This document shows positions 9,495-20,388 of a stretch of 64,000 nucleotides of DNA, piece by piece; positions within the stretch are counted from its first letter, which is position 1; the number at the start of each line of letters is the position of its first letter. Source of the DNA: Angomonas deanei (lineage: Eukaryota > Euglenozoa > Kinetoplastea > Trypanosomatida > Trypanosomatidae); the NCBI GenBank assembly GCA_903995115.1, contig LR877148.1, positions 746,501 to 810,500 of the forward strand. The letters run 5' to 3'. The translations under genes and the position numbers were made by a program. Below the pieces are notes generated by a model. It ran no database searches. It was not told the DNA's origin and saw nothing but the letters and a program-made list of their open reading frames with translations.

Positions 9495-9907
9495 TGATGA
9501 GGAAAAGGAAAAAGAAAATTGCGTTCTGTACTTTTATTTTGAAAAATAGACATTTTTTATTATTATTACATAAGCTATCGTTTGTTTGAAGTGTAATAAT
9601 AATAATAACTGTCATTTAGTATTATTGTATCCTTTTTTGCGCTCTTAAAAAGAAAAAGAAATAGTGCGTAATGCACAATAAAGGTTTCTCTCTGAAAAAA
9701 AAAAAAGGTAAACCGTAAACAAGAAAAAGAGTTCCTTCTTCTCTCCACTTTTTTTTTTACAGCAAAGGAAAAAAACAGAATTTTTTAGATTGTATATTTT
9801 TATTTAGATTTTCAAATAGATTAAAGAAAAAAAAAAAACTCATCCAAGAGTTTTTTTACTGATTAGACAAACTTTAAATGATTTTTTTTTTTTGCTAGTT
9901 TATATAA
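9495..9907 (+). other. Intergenic spacer
   Basis: 413 bases, very AT rich, with A/T homopolymers of 8-12 and an AATAATAATAAT stretch near 9596. A T10 run near 9884, followed by a CTAG at 9895-9898, is a plausible splice acceptor before the separase start at 9908. No gene or structured RNA recognised. Confidence 0.6.
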
Positions 9908-12900
9908 ATGAGTGACATCGATGCCTTCCAATACTTGAAGGATTACATCACCAATAATAACAGCGACAAAAAAGAGGAAAACGAAACTTTTCTAAAATTG
10001 AAAAAGTGTATTAGTCAACTACAATCCCCATCGTGCACTATCCAGTGGAAAAGTAAGTGGGATGTCATGAAGTTCGTTTTCTCCGTCCTTCGTGTCTTTC
10101 TGAAACAGGAAACGAACCATAACAATAATAATAGTAAAGAGCTAGTGGCCTTATGTCTGGCGTCCTCCCCACTGTTACTGCTCAGAGATGAACTGTCAAA
10201 AGGGATTGTGAATGATTCTTTTTTATCCGTGGAAAATAACAAGAATAACAGATTTCGTTGTTTTTGTGAGATGTTAGTCCCCGTGCTGCCCGAGGAAGGG
10301 GTGGGGGTGTTATTCAGTGTGATCACACTATGGGGACATGTACTACAGAAAACAGACAACGGTCAAAATAGCAATACTATATGGGTGTCGTATTTTGAGT
10401 TCTGTGCCGAACTTTTTTCTCAGTTAATCGCAAAACGGCAAAATACCAGCAATAATAATAATAGTGTTGCGCCCTTTGTCAGCTTTAGTGAGCAGTACAG
10501 TTTATTACTATTCCACTGTATGGGAAAAGGGAACAACAGTGAGGCCGCCAGGGAAATTTGCTTCCAATATCTTTTTCAATATCTGTCTAGTGTTGACGAG
10601 AATCGTTGGGAAGGACCGTTTCTAGCCCTACACTATTTTTATACGCACGCAAACAATAATAATAGTATGCATACAATTCAGTCTTGGTGGCGGGCCGCTC
10701 GTCATGCCCTCTTTTCTTCCTTATTGACGTCACTGCAAAGCGCGATTGTGCTACCGCTACAACAGAATTGGGCCCTTTCGGGGGAGTCGTATTTAGCGGA
10801 AATGATACACGAGGAACCGACGGTGTTGTACCCACAACACTACGATGCACCGTTTCGTTTTCATGCCAATAAAGATGATGAAGAGGAACAATGGGATTCG
10901 TTACTTTCGGTCATGACAGAAACCATTCAAATAAGTAATGATAATAGTGAAATGGTCCGGCAGGCGTTGGAAGAGTGTCGAATGCTGTTAGAGCTTGGCG
11001 TCACCCTTTTCGAGGCAACCGAGAATCATGTTAATCATCATCAAAATCATAGTGTACCCTTTCTACTGTCGGAGGAGGAGTACGATAAATATATGCGACC
11101 ATTCTTTTCCATTGTACTGCGAGGGGAAAATAAGAGGAATGACCACGGGAAGGAAATCAAATGTATATTATCTGTTTTGGAAATAAACTTTTACAAGAGA
11201 AGTGGTATCGTGTCTTCCAATGAGAAGGGACGACTAGAGTATATTCAACAATGGAAAAGACGATTAGACAATGGGAATGATAATAAGGAGGATACGATTA
11301 GAAACTCTATTTCGTCCCTATTTGCGTCAGTTGAGGGTAGCGCTTCCATGTCGGATGGAATAGAGAATAATGCTCTTTTCTGTGATTTCGTACAAGAAAA
11401 TGCTTCTCTTGTACAGATACAAACCGGTCTAGATTTACTCGTACAGTATTGCCACCATAATGACAATAATCATAATGAAAAAACATTGTCGTTACTGTTT
11501 CCTACGGTCATCCGATTTCTCTGCCATGCCGCTTTGCGAGTGCCAGACAGTCCATGGAGTCAGTACACCATCTACAACAGAAATAATAATAATCATCATA
11601 ACAGTAGTGAAGATCCCTTCGCCACGTTTTATCGTATTTCAAGCCTTGGCCCATTATATCCTAGACGGGTGTCTCTCCTGTCACCGTCCTCCGAATATTC
11701 CCTTAGCGCGGTATTATAGTAGTGTACTGATGCGGTGTGCCCTATCGTACAAGGGAATTAGCCTGCTGACGGCAGTGAGGGAGGTGTGGCACCGGTATGC
11801 CACCGCAATGGTGGCATTCGATCATAATACTAATAAAAATAGTTTTTGGTGTTTTTTTGGCACAAAAGACGGCGGCCGATGTGTCTTATTCCTATGATAA
11901 GACGAATTGGAGTAACTGTTCCCTCTTGGAGGACCGAAAACAAAGTTTAACATTATTGTACCAGTGTGCAAAACAGAAGTTATCCCACAGTCTGTCGATT
12001 TCTGACTTGGACAGTGAAGGGGAGGGAGCACCGCAGACCCCTTATACCATTGTGTACATTAACAGGGATCATCATACGATCACCCTATCCCGTTGCCGGT
12101 ACAACGACTGCTTCATGCCCTCCCCACTCACCGCAGTGAGGTCCATTTCCCTCTGCACCGTGTCACAGTGGAGAGAAGAGTATGATACACCCGTATGGGC
12201 CATACGGCAGGAGAATAGAGAGCAGCTTAGCCAGGGCAGTGGTCCCCTCCCTCTGTCTGTAGAGGAGGGAAGACGACGGAGTACGCAGCTGGAACAGGAA
12301 AACAATAATAAGACGATGGAAGAAGATAAGGAAAACCGAAATCCCATTCCGAAGAAAAATAACGACGACGACGTAAAGAAGGATTCGAAAGATGTTTGGT
12401 GGAGAAAGCGTTTCTTATTAGATCAAACATTACACGAAACGACGTTACACCTTCAACAGAATTTATTCAAGTACAATCGAATATGGCTGTTGGGAGAATT
12501 AAGTTTGTCGCTGCGATCACAGCTGTGGGAGATCACAGAAAGAATGGCCGATCGCTTGGATACCAATAATAATGAGGAGCAGCAGCAATCTGCTTTTCTT
12601 TCGCGTGTGTACTACTTACTCTGCGGACTACCGTTTCTGTATAATAACAGTAACAGTAACAGCGGTGAAGATAGGAAGGAAATAAAAAAGACTAAAGCTC
12701 GCTATCCCAAACAAGAAGCACTTTATTACCCTCATAATAATAACAATAATGATGACTGTATAGAGTGCAAGACTATGGAGCGTCAAATCACAAAGACACT
12801 AACCGATATTCTACACGATGAACAGTGGTTGTGTACAGCGGATGATAATAATCATAATAATGATGAGAACGATGTTGTACGTGAAGTGGTACGGGAAACA

Positions 12901-13703
12901 CTCTCCGCATTTTACTACGACTGGACAGAAGTAGAAAGCTGTCATCACACTAATGATCATAGGATGGAGAGTCATGTCGATCTACGCCGTCTCTCACGGG
13001 AGCACGTTTATTTGTGTATTCAAGATGACGCGCACAGTCGGAAGGGTAATTTGCATAACGTACTGTGGGAGGCGTTAGACGTACTATACCCATTTAGTGT
13101 TTCTAGAGTTCCATCGAGCAATTATGTACAAGAGTCGATGACTCAAAACAACAACAGCAAAATGGAAAAGAAGGAAAACTCTGTTTATGTGGTCGCTGGT
13201 CCGGAAGCCTGCAATAATAATAATAATTTAATACGTCAGCTCCAGCAGTCCCTCGATGCCACCTCCTTCACCTTTCATGCTTCCTCCGCTACCACACCTC
13301 TGTGGGATGCCATCCGCTGTTCCCATTCATTATACATCTACGCTGGTCACAGTCGTGGAGAGGAATACATTGCGAGGGATACCCTCCTCGGACCCGGCCG
13401 CCCCCTCCTTCCCCTCCGTCCCCCCAGCCGGTGTGGCTGATGAGCTGCAGTGCGGCCCTCACCCACGCCACCGACTACAGCATGCCACTCTGCTATCTGC
13501 AGGCGGGGGGCCCGACGGTGCTGGGGTGTCTGCTGGACGTGACGGACGGTGAGATTGATAAACTAACGATAGCACTGTTGAGGCAGAGGGAGGAGGCGCG
13601 CTGGACCGTGGGGGAGGGGCTGGCCCGCTGCCGGTCGGTGTGTCGTCTGCCGTACTTGACTGCTGCCGCTACCGTACTGTACGGGATGAATGTGACGTTA
13701 TAA
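9908..13703 (+). CDS. Separase (cohesin protease, C50/CD clan), reading frame split in this sequence
   Basis: Separase cleaves the cohesin kleisin at anaphase. The catalytic domain is clear at the 3' end: the His motif LYIYAGHSRGEEYI (about 13328-13369), then the Cys motif LMSCSA (near 13438-13455), then YLQAGGPTVLGCLLDVTDGEID, the classical C-terminal signature. The gene appears as four consecutive open segments: 9908-about 11648, about 11648-11855, about 11855-13413 and about 13413-13703. Each junction is explained by one base in a short run: extra G near 11648, extra T in the T7 near 11852-11858, missing C in the C6 near 13408-13414. Both catalytic residues survive, so error is likelier than pseudogene. 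The N-terminal ~1,000 residues are helical with many Asn/His runs encoded by AAT/CAT repeats, and codon use is far more AT-rich than in neighbouring genes. The intact product would be about 1,260 residues. Confidence 0.85.
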
Positions 13704-14274
13704 ACAGAATTAAGGATTGGTGTTTTTTTTTTGTATAATTATATGTTTTTTTGTATAGAATTTGAAAAACAAAATCTAGATTTTCTGCAACTGCATTCAC
13801 TGGAAAAAAATGTTTTTTTTAAAAAAAAAAAAACGAAAAATGGGTTGTTGTTGTTGTTGTTGCTCGGGGAAACCATCATTTATCATATCTTTTTTTTTTC
13901 TTTCCCCTTTCAAGAGAAGAATAAAGGTTAGCTAGTTTTTTTTTTTTTTTTTTTTTGAGTTTGCTTTAAAAAAAAAAAAGTTGAAAACCTTTTTTCCATT
14001 TTTTTTGTATTCCAATTTTTTTGCTGTTGTTTTGTTTTGTTTTTTTGTATATATTAATTTCTAGTCCCATCGCAGTTTCATTTGCTTTTAGTAATAAAAA
14101 AAAAAAAAATTGGTGATTATATCTATTTGTCTCTAACTGTGTTGTAAATATAGTTTTGTTTTTTGTTGATAGTATTCCGTGAGTGTGAGTAGTTTTTTTT
14201 TTATTGTGAAAAAAGAATTCGAACAGCAATAAAGAAAAAAAAAAAACGCAAACATCACGAATCATTTTTCTAGG
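13704..14274 (+). other. Intergenic spacer
   Basis: 571 bases of homopolymer-rich AT sequence, including T runs up to 20 and a TTG repeat (13845-13862). A CTAG directly before the kinase ATG at 14275 follows a TTTTT tract and is a candidate splice acceptor, giving almost no 5' UTR; an upstream acceptor is also possible. Nothing else recognised. Confidence 0.6.
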
Positions 14275-16155
14275 ATGGAAGATATCATCATTAGAGCATT
14301 AGAAGACTCCGGTTTCGACCGGGTCGACCGCCCTCATGAGCAATACATCCTCACCTCCCACTTGCTAGGAAAGGGAAACTACGGCTCCGTCGTGGAGGCG
14401 TTCCGGAAAGAGGACGAGGCGCATTGGTCACGGGTGGCGGTGAAACTCCTCAAGCTAAACCTCAAGGATGACATCCCCACCGTTCAGCTGCAGAGCACCA
14501 ACGACCTCGCGAAGGAGATCTGCCTCAGCCAGCGGGCGCAGGGGGAAGGAGTGACCAAAGTATTCACGCCATGGTTCAACAGCACCGACGGGTCGATTTA
14601 TATTCCCATGGAGAAGATGGATACGACATTAGAGGTGTATGCACGGGAGACACGGTACCGGTTCCGGCCCGGTACGCTGACGTGTATCTTTGCGCAGTGT
14701 CTGCAGTCCCTGTGGACGGTGCACAAGGCCTCCGTCGTCCACCGCGACGTCAAACCAGAGAACTTTCTAGTCCGCCGTATCCCCGAGACGTACGCCAAGA
14801 CACGCGAGGTAGAGGTAGAAGTGAAGCTCACCGACTTTGGGCTCTCCTCCGAGACGTTTGACACGTGGACCCTCTCTAGTAACGCCGGGACCCCGCTGTA
14901 CATGCCACCGGAGAGTTTTATCTCGACCAAGAGTGAACTCCCAGCGGCACGGGATGTGTGGGGCCTCGCGTGTGTCTTTCATCTGCTGCTGACCGGGGTG
15001 CTCCCTTTTCATGGCGAGAACATTGAGGAACTGAAGAAGAAGGTCATCCACGGCAAGAAGAGAATCAAGCTCCTTTATGATACCACGGAGACCCGTCAGC
15101 TCGCCAAGCTGACCTTAGCCATGTTCGCCATCCACCCCAAGAGCCGCCCCACCGCGGAGGCCTCCCTCAAGCTGCTCCTGCACCTCCACCAGGACTGCAG
15201 CGGGCACGGCAGCACCGGCAGCAAGTCCTCCAGCCGCCACTCCTCCACGAGTGGTCTAGACGATATGTTAGTGCAGTATGTGAAGTACGGCTGTCGGGTA
15301 GACCCGGAGCCACATCTTACGGCCATGTACGCCTGCCGGTCCAACTACCCTGTCCACGTCTACCGCGACCCCAACTGCCAACGGCGGGTGGACACCATTC
15401 GTTATGGCACGTTTGTCCTCATAGACACCGCATTAGGTGAAATAGACTACAAGCCACCGCCGTCCCTCGCCAACTCGCACACCGATATCATTTCCCCTAG
15501 TGTGGAGGTGTCCAGCGTGGCACCGGAGGAACTCATCCCTCGCACCGACACCGGTATCTCCACCAGTAGCAGCGGCACCTGTGAGTACCACACGTCGGCG
15601 GTAAAGCGGAATAGTGAACACAGCGTGACAAGTGTCGTCACCAACTATGACGCCATCTTAGAGAACAATCGTCTCCCCTGGAGCCGTATTGTCTTCCCTG
15701 CGGTAGGCTACGTGCAGCAGCGGACCGTAGCGGGACACTGTCTGCACCCCATTAGTGCCCGTCACACCTCCCACGATACCATCTACCCCTGTGAAGCACT
15801 GCCGCTCAGCGAGGGATTGCTACGGCGAGAGAACACCAACCAGCTGACGGAGGATACTGCCTCGGAGGCACCGAATGGGTCGCCGCTGCCGCTGCGTATT
15901 CCCAAGACCGCGAGTAGTAAGAATATCCCCACCAGCGCCGTGAAGTTAAGTCGATTTAGTCATAAAGAAAAGTACGTGGACGCCCAGAAACACCTGTACA
16001 GTGCCTCCGACACGGACGGGCTGCAGGAAGACAATAGTCTCTATGATACACGGAATAGTCAACAACAACAACAGAGAGAACGCCGTACCCTGAAGGAGAA
16101 GGTGTTCCGCTTTATTGGGTTCGGTAAGAAATCCAAGAAGGAACTGAACACCTAA
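14275..16155 (+). CDS. Serine/threonine protein kinase with long C-terminal extension
   Basis: 626 residues. The kinase domain spans about 24-310: Gly loop GKGNYGSV (32-39), ATP-binding Lys57 in VAVK, alpha-C Glu near 81, catalytic loop HRDVKPEN (156-163), DFG (187-189), and GTPLYMPPES (205-214) in place of the usual APE. All catalytic residues are present, so it should be active. HRDVKPEN indicates Ser/Thr specificity. The subfamily is not clear; a CAMK/NEK-like or ULK-like placement is possible. Beyond 330 there is a conserved-looking beta-rich module (YGCRVDPEPHL to VLIDTALGEIDYK, about 340-395), then a Ser/Thr-rich region and a basic tail. The ATG immediately follows CTAG. Confidence 0.88.
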   Translation: MEDIIIRALEDSGFDRVDRPHEQYILTSHLLGKGNYGSVVEAFRKEDEAHWSRVAVKLLKLNLKDDIPTVQLQSTNDLAKEICLSQRAQGEGVTKVFTPWFNSTDGSIYIPMEKMDTTLEVYARETRYRFRPGTLTCIFAQCLQSLWTVHKASVVHRDVKPENFLVRRIPETYAKTREVEVEVKLTDFGLSSETFDTWTLSSNAGTPLYMPPESFISTKSELPAARDVWGLACVFHLLLTGVLPFHGENIEELKKKVIHGKKRIKLLYDTTETRQLAKLTLAMFAIHPKSRPTAEASLKLLLHLHQDCSGHGSTGSKSSSRHSSTSGLDDMLVQYVKYGCRVDPEPHLTAMYACRSNYPVHVYRDPNCQRRVDTIRYGTFVLIDTALGEIDYKPPPSLANSHTDIISPSVEVSSVAPEELIPRTDTGISTSSSGTCEYHTSAVKRNSEHSVTSVVTNYDAILENNRLPWSRIVFPAVGYVQQRTVAGHCLHPISARHTSHDTIYPCEALPLSEGLLRRENTNQLTEDTASEAPNGSPLPLRIPKTASSKNIPTSAVKLSRFSHKEKYVDAQKHLYSASDTDGLQEDNSLYDTRNSQQQQQRERRTLKEKVFRFIGFGKKSKKELNT

Positions 16156-17305
16156 AAAAAAAAAATAGAAATAGTTATTATTTTTTAAAAACAAAAAAAA
16201 TTTTCCAGTTGATGGCTACTTTTTTTTTTTTCCCCTGCGTGTGTATTACTTTCGTTTCAACACTTTTTTTTATTTATATTTTCATCTGCCGTTATTGGTA
16301 TTTATCTAGTAAGTTAAAGGGTAATCCAGCATTGTTTTCCGGCGTGTGCTTTTTTTTTTTTTTTTTCGCGTCGTTACAATAAATATGATAATAGTATTGT
16401 ATATATGTAAAAAAAATATATCTCCAATGTGCTAGTACAAAAAAAAAAAAAAAGCACAAAAATATACCCACACACGACATTTTTTTTTTTTTCCCAATGA
16501 GTAAAGTAAGGAGAGTCACACCGAATACCGCGCAAAGATGACATCAGGGTTTTCACGGTGTACTTTTAGTATTAGCTTTTTTTTTTTTTTTAATTTAATT
16601 TAATTTTGATTTTTTTTTTTTTTTTTGTTCTTTCCTTTTTTTTTTTTTTTTGTTTGTTTGTTTGTTTGTCAGTGTGCTATACACTGCATTAATTATTAAT
16701 TTTATATGGCACTACAAAGTATTGAAAAATAATCAAGAATTTTTAAAAAAAAAAAAAGAATGATAGAAGGGAAAAAAACAAAAAACGAATCATTTTCTAA
16801 CTTTTTTTTTTTGTTCTTGTTTATATATATATATTTATTTTTTTTTTTTTTGAAAGAACATTGTATTTTTCTTTTTTTCGTTATTTTTGTTTTTCGAACT
16901 TTGATAAACATTAAAAAAAAAAAAGTGCAATGTTCATGGAGATACCCAAGCTACCATAAGGTACTATTACACACGTTAGTAGATCGTATGAAACGAAAGA
17001 ATGTACGCTATCCTAAAAAAAGAATAAAATAAAAAAAGTATACACACTAAAATAAATCGATGTTTTTTTTTTTTTGTTAATTTATAACGGCTGTTTAAAC
17101 TCTTTTTTTATTGTTTTTCTATAATTATATATATATATATACTATTTTTAAAGTTAATTCTCTTTATAGTTTAAATCTGAATTATGGCAATCCTCCCAAA
17201 AAAAAAAAAAACTCCATCGATAGCTGTACACAACACACACTCTCTCATTTCTCTTTTTTATTATTATTATTATTATTTGCCTATTTAGAAAAAAAAAAAA
17301 AAAAA
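16156..17305 (+). other. Long AT-homopolymer intergenic region
   Basis: The longest spacer in the plus-strand run, about 1.15 kb. It is dominated by T and A homopolymers (10-17 bases), a (TTTG) repeat near 16651-16667, AT-dinucleotide tracts near 17125-17141 and a TTATTATTATTATTATT run near 17256-17275. A slightly less biased patch at 16925-17010 shows no tRNA or known small-RNA fold to me. Short Phe/Lys/Ile-rich frames here are homopolymer artefacts. Confidence 0.6.
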
Positions 17306-18385
17306 ATGCAGCTCGTCAGTGACTTACAGCAGCGACCCAAAAAAGGTCGTCTAAAGATGGAAAAGTCCATCGTCCCTTTTTACGATTTATGTGCGATGGT
17401 TCAGATCGTGGTCTTTATTATTCAAACTGTGACCATCTACATTGGCGCCTACCGCACCTTCGTCCATAATTTCTTTGTGACGAGTCATTTCCAGTTGGCC
17501 CCCGCGTTGGTGTACAAAACGGCAAATTGTACGTTTGAGACGACCCGAAATATTTACGCCTTTAATAATGTGACAATGAAATTTACGAGTTCGTCGGTGA
17601 ACGATGTATTTGTCGACTCCGCGATTCAATTCCGGTTATCCATTTTCGTGATGGCGGTGGCGCTCTTTTTAGGTATGATCAATCACGTCTTTGTGGAAAT
17701 AAACCTGTTTAAGGTACAATATAGAAATTTCACCTTCTGGAAAGACATCCTCTCCGCCTGTGAGCTCATCTTGCTAGGGTATGTCATCCAGATCGCGGTG
17801 GCCGCCGGGCCCCCCAGTCGGCTAGCGCAAGACTATCTCAACCACTGCGGCATCCAGACCCGCAACTACCTTCCCTATGTGGGGGTGGTCCCCATGTACG
17901 TGTTCGCCGGGGTAGGCTTCGGTAGCTACGCGGTAGGTCTCACCCTCTACCTCTACAACTCCCTTCCCAAGTACGGCGTCATGTCCGCGGAGGAGATTGA
18001 GGAGTACAAGTCCTGGCTGCGGGCACGGCGGGCGGAGATTGAGCAGTCTCGTGTCTATATCGAGCAGGCGAAGCAGGCCCACGCCAGAGTGCAGATGATA
18101 CAGTCGGCAGAGTACAACGTGGCGCAGGCACGGAATGATAGGGAGAAGGGACGGCCGACCCCGATGCCGTTCCCTAGCGGACAGACCGCCATGCTCTACG
18201 ATCAGCCACCCCCGACGATGATGCCCTATCCACAGCCACAACCGCCGTATAATATGCCACCGGAGATGATGATGATGCAACGGAGTCAGTTAGGGATGCC
18301 GCAAAATGGGAACTTACCCCCGCCGCAGGCGTTTGGCATGAACCCCAATGCACCAGCCCCTAATATGCCCCGTAGACGACGATAA
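17306..18385 (+). CDS. Four-span membrane protein with Met/Pro/Gln-rich tail, unknown
   Basis: 359 residues from the ATG at 17306, which directly follows a long A run after TTTAG. The frame is open further upstream but that part is homopolymer-coded Lys/Phe/Tyr and is unlikely to be translated. Hydrophobic segments lie at about 31-50, 115-137, 150-170 and 193-220. Between spans 1 and 2 is a loop with N-glycosylation-type Asn sites (NCT, NVT). After span 4 comes a charged helix (about 225-275) and a disordered tail rich in MMPYPQPQPP, ending in a basic RRRR. The topology resembles tetraspan membrane proteins generally, but I recognise no family. Confidence 0.75.
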   Translation: MQLVSDLQQRPKKGRLKMEKSIVPFYDLCAMVQIVVFIIQTVTIYIGAYRTFVHNFFVTSHFQLAPALVYKTANCTFETTRNIYAFNNVTMKFTSSSVNDVFVDSAIQFRLSIFVMAVALFLGMINHVFVEINLFKVQYRNFTFWKDILSACELILLGYVIQIAVAAGPPSRLAQDYLNHCGIQTRNYLPYVGVVPMYVFAGVGFGSYAVGLTLYLYNSLPKYGVMSAEEIEEYKSWLRARRAEIEQSRVYIEQAKQAHARVQMIQSAEYNVAQARNDREKGRPTPMPFPSGQTAMLYDQPPPTMMPYPQPQPPYNMPPEMMMMQRSQLGMPQNGNLPPPQAFGMNPNAPAPNMPRRRR

Positions 18386-18534
18386 AAGAATATTTTACTT
18401 TTTTTTGGAAAAAAATATACCATTTTTAGATCATTGTTTTTGTTGTGATTTTTTTTAATAGAGCAAGAAAATTAGAAATAAATTGCACTTGTATCAAAAA
18501 AAAAAGTATTTTTTAGAAACTAAAACCTATTTTT

Positions 18535-18609
18535 TAGTCTTTCTATTTCTGTTTCTCCTTTTCATCTCATTACATCACCCCACCCTTCACTACTTTTATC
18601 ATTTGAAAG
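18535..18609 (+). promoter_or_regulatory. Pyrimidine tract and splice acceptor for uS17
   Basis: A long C/T-rich stretch (18537-18600) is followed by the first AG at 18608-18609, 22 bases before the uS17 ATG at 18632. It is one of the clearest trans-splicing signals in the window, as expected for a highly expressed ribosomal gene. Confidence 0.6.
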
Positions 18610-18631
18610 AAGAAAGGAATATTTCGACCAC

Positions 18632-19153
18632 ATGTCTCAGCCCCAGGAGTACTTCCGTGCCCGCGGTGTGGATCTCACCATCCAGCACCAGAAGGCCTAC
18701 CAGCACCAGAGCGCCGTCAACGAGAACCTGCACACCCCCAGCAAGAAGCACGTCAACAACTCTGGCCACATCCGCTACTCCAAGAAGATTGGTCTGGGCT
18801 TCAAGACCCCCAAGACGGCCATCAACGGCAAGTACATTGACCGCAAGTGCCCCTTCACCAGCAACGTCGTCATCCGCGGCCGCATTCTCCGCGGTATCGT
18901 CCACGCCAAGAAGATGCAGCGCACCATTGTGATCCGCCGCAACTACCTGCACTTCATCAAGAAGTACCAGCGTTACCAGAAGCGCCACAAGTCCTTCGCC
19001 GTGCACTGCTCCCCGTGCTTCGACCCCAAGATCGGTGATGAGGTCGTCGTCGGTCACTGCCGCCCTCTCTCCAAGACTATCCGCTACAACGTGCTCGAGG
19101 TCGTCTCCAAGACGAACGCGGATAAGGTCGGCAAGAAGTTCGCCAAGATCTAA
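18632..19153 (+). CDS. RPS11: 40S ribosomal protein S11 (uS17)
   Basis: 173 residues, the usual size for trypanosomatid S11. The conserved core is easy to read: [43 protein letters not shown], and [24 protein letters not shown], an OB-fold signature of uS17. The protein binds 18S rRNA in the small-subunit body. Codon use is almost entirely C/G-ending, the strongest bias here, consistent with very high expression. Frameshift-free and full length. Confidence 0.97.
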   Translation: MSQPQEYFRARGVDLTIQHQKAYQHQSAVNENLHTPSKKHVNNSGHIRYSKKIGLGFKTPKTAINGKYIDRKCPFTSNVVIRGRILRGIVHAKKMQRTIVIRRNYLHFIKKYQRYQKRHKSFAVHCSPCFDPKIGDEVVVGHCRPLSKTIRYNVLEVVSKTNADKVGKKFAKI

Positions 19154-19452
19154 AAAGGAAAAAAGCACAACTATGTGCATTTTTTTCTGGATTACTTCCT
19201 TCTTCATTTTAATTTGTAATTTTAATTTTAAACTATTTTAAAAAAAAAAATGGATGTGAAGAAAAAAGAGGAAAGCAAATGGCAAACGATGTGTGTGTCT
19301 GACATTTTTTTCTGCTTTTTCAACTTTTTCACTCTTTTCTCCTTCTTTTCATATTAGAAAGTGATACTGCTCTCAACAAAAAAAAAAAAGCTATTTTTTT
19401 CTTTTTAATTCATCACCCCAGAACTTTTTTTTCTTCTCTCATTTTTTCAAAA

Positions 19453-20061
19453 ATGTCCAATGCTCGCATGGAATGGTTCCAATCGGGTGATATCCTCAGT
19501 TTCACCTTCTACGTAAAAGATAGAAAAGACACCGACGTGGTCGTTAACAAAACCTCTACCAGCTTCGACATCACTATCCAGCTCGGCGACGATGGGCGGG
19601 AGTACCACTACTCGGTAGACCCGCTCTATGCCGCCCTCAGCGATCAGGCACCGAAGGTGGTGGTGAAGCCCATGAAGGTGGAGCTCACCCTGTACAAGGC
19701 GGTCTCCTACCAGTGGCCGGCGCTGGAGGCACCGGGGGGTGTAGCCCCCGCCGTCACCCACTCCACGGTCGCCGCGCCGCCACCCATCCCGCACGAGATC
19801 AAGTACCCCAATAGTAAGGGGAAGGACTGGTCTGCAATTAAGGTAGAGGACGAGGAAGAAAAGCCAGAGGGGGAAAACGCGCTGAATGAGTTGTTCAAAA
19901 AGATTTACGGCGACGGCAGTGCGGAGCAGCGACGGGCCATGATCAAGTCCTACACGGAGAGTGGCGGGACGGTGCTGTCGACCAACTGGGATGAGGTGGC
20001 CAAGAATAAGGTAGATGTGCAACCCCCTAAGGGGATGGAACCCAAGAAGGTGAATGAGTAA
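19453..20061 (+). CDS. SGT1-like co-chaperone (CS plus SGS domains)
   Basis: 202 residues. An N-terminal CS domain (about 5-98) starts with MEWFQSGDILSFTFYVKD and includes LGDDGREYHYSVDPLYAAL, typical of SGT1. The C-terminal SGS domain contains KYPNSKGKDWSAI, ALNELFKKIYGDGSAEQRRAMIKSY and GTVLSTNWDEV, the signature sequence of the family. SGT1 links Hsp90 to client assembly such as SCF ubiquitin ligases and kinetochore factors. The TPR domain of plant and yeast SGT1 is missing; the frame begins immediately at the CS domain, and a reduced CS-SGS form is plausible in this lineage. Confidence 0.92.
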   Translation: MSNARMEWFQSGDILSFTFYVKDRKDTDVVVNKTSTSFDITIQLGDDGREYHYSVDPLYAALSDQAPKVVVKPMKVELTLYKAVSYQWPALEAPGGVAPAVTHSTVAAPPPIPHEIKYPNSKGKDWSAIKVEDEEEKPEGENALNELFKKIYGDGSAEQRRAMIKSYTESGGTVLSTNWDEVAKNKVDVQPPKGMEPKKVNE

Positions 20062-20388
20062 AAAAAGATACACGGTTGTAGAAAAGAAAGAATAAAGCAT
20101 ATTATAGTCATTTTGTGTGTTTTTGTTCACTCATCCGTTAAACACTATATAGTAGAAGAAAAAAAGAGGAGAGAATTTTTTTTTCTGTATTACGTAGGAT
20201 TTAAGCTATATATATAGTTTTTGTGGATTACTTTTTTTGTGTTTGTGTTTTACTTAATCAGCAAACGTAATGGGAGTTCTTGCTGATTGTATACGTCACT
20301 TTCCCTTTCTTTGAAGCTCTTTCATCTGATTTTGCAATCAAAAAAAGGAAAACTCATTTTTATTATTATTGTTATTATCATTTAGAAA
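20062..20388 (+). other. Intergenic spacer
   Basis: 327 bases, AT rich, with ATATATATAG near 20207-20216 and a TTATTATTATTGTTATTATC stretch just before TTTAG at 20381-20385, a likely acceptor for the TBC gene at 20389. No other feature seen. Confidence 0.6.

Noticed and set aside
13430-13440. TGA at the end of the third separase segment as a Sec codon
   Set aside because: The catalytic Cys motif lies in the shifted frame, not past the TGA.
16760-17032. 90-codon frame in the long AT spacer
   Set aside because: Phe/Ile/Lys-rich from homopolymers; no conserved features.
17111-17305. N-terminal extension of the four-span membrane protein
   Set aside because: Encoded by homopolymers and AT repeats (Phe/Tyr/Lys); the ATG at 17306 after TTTAG plus an A run is a better start.
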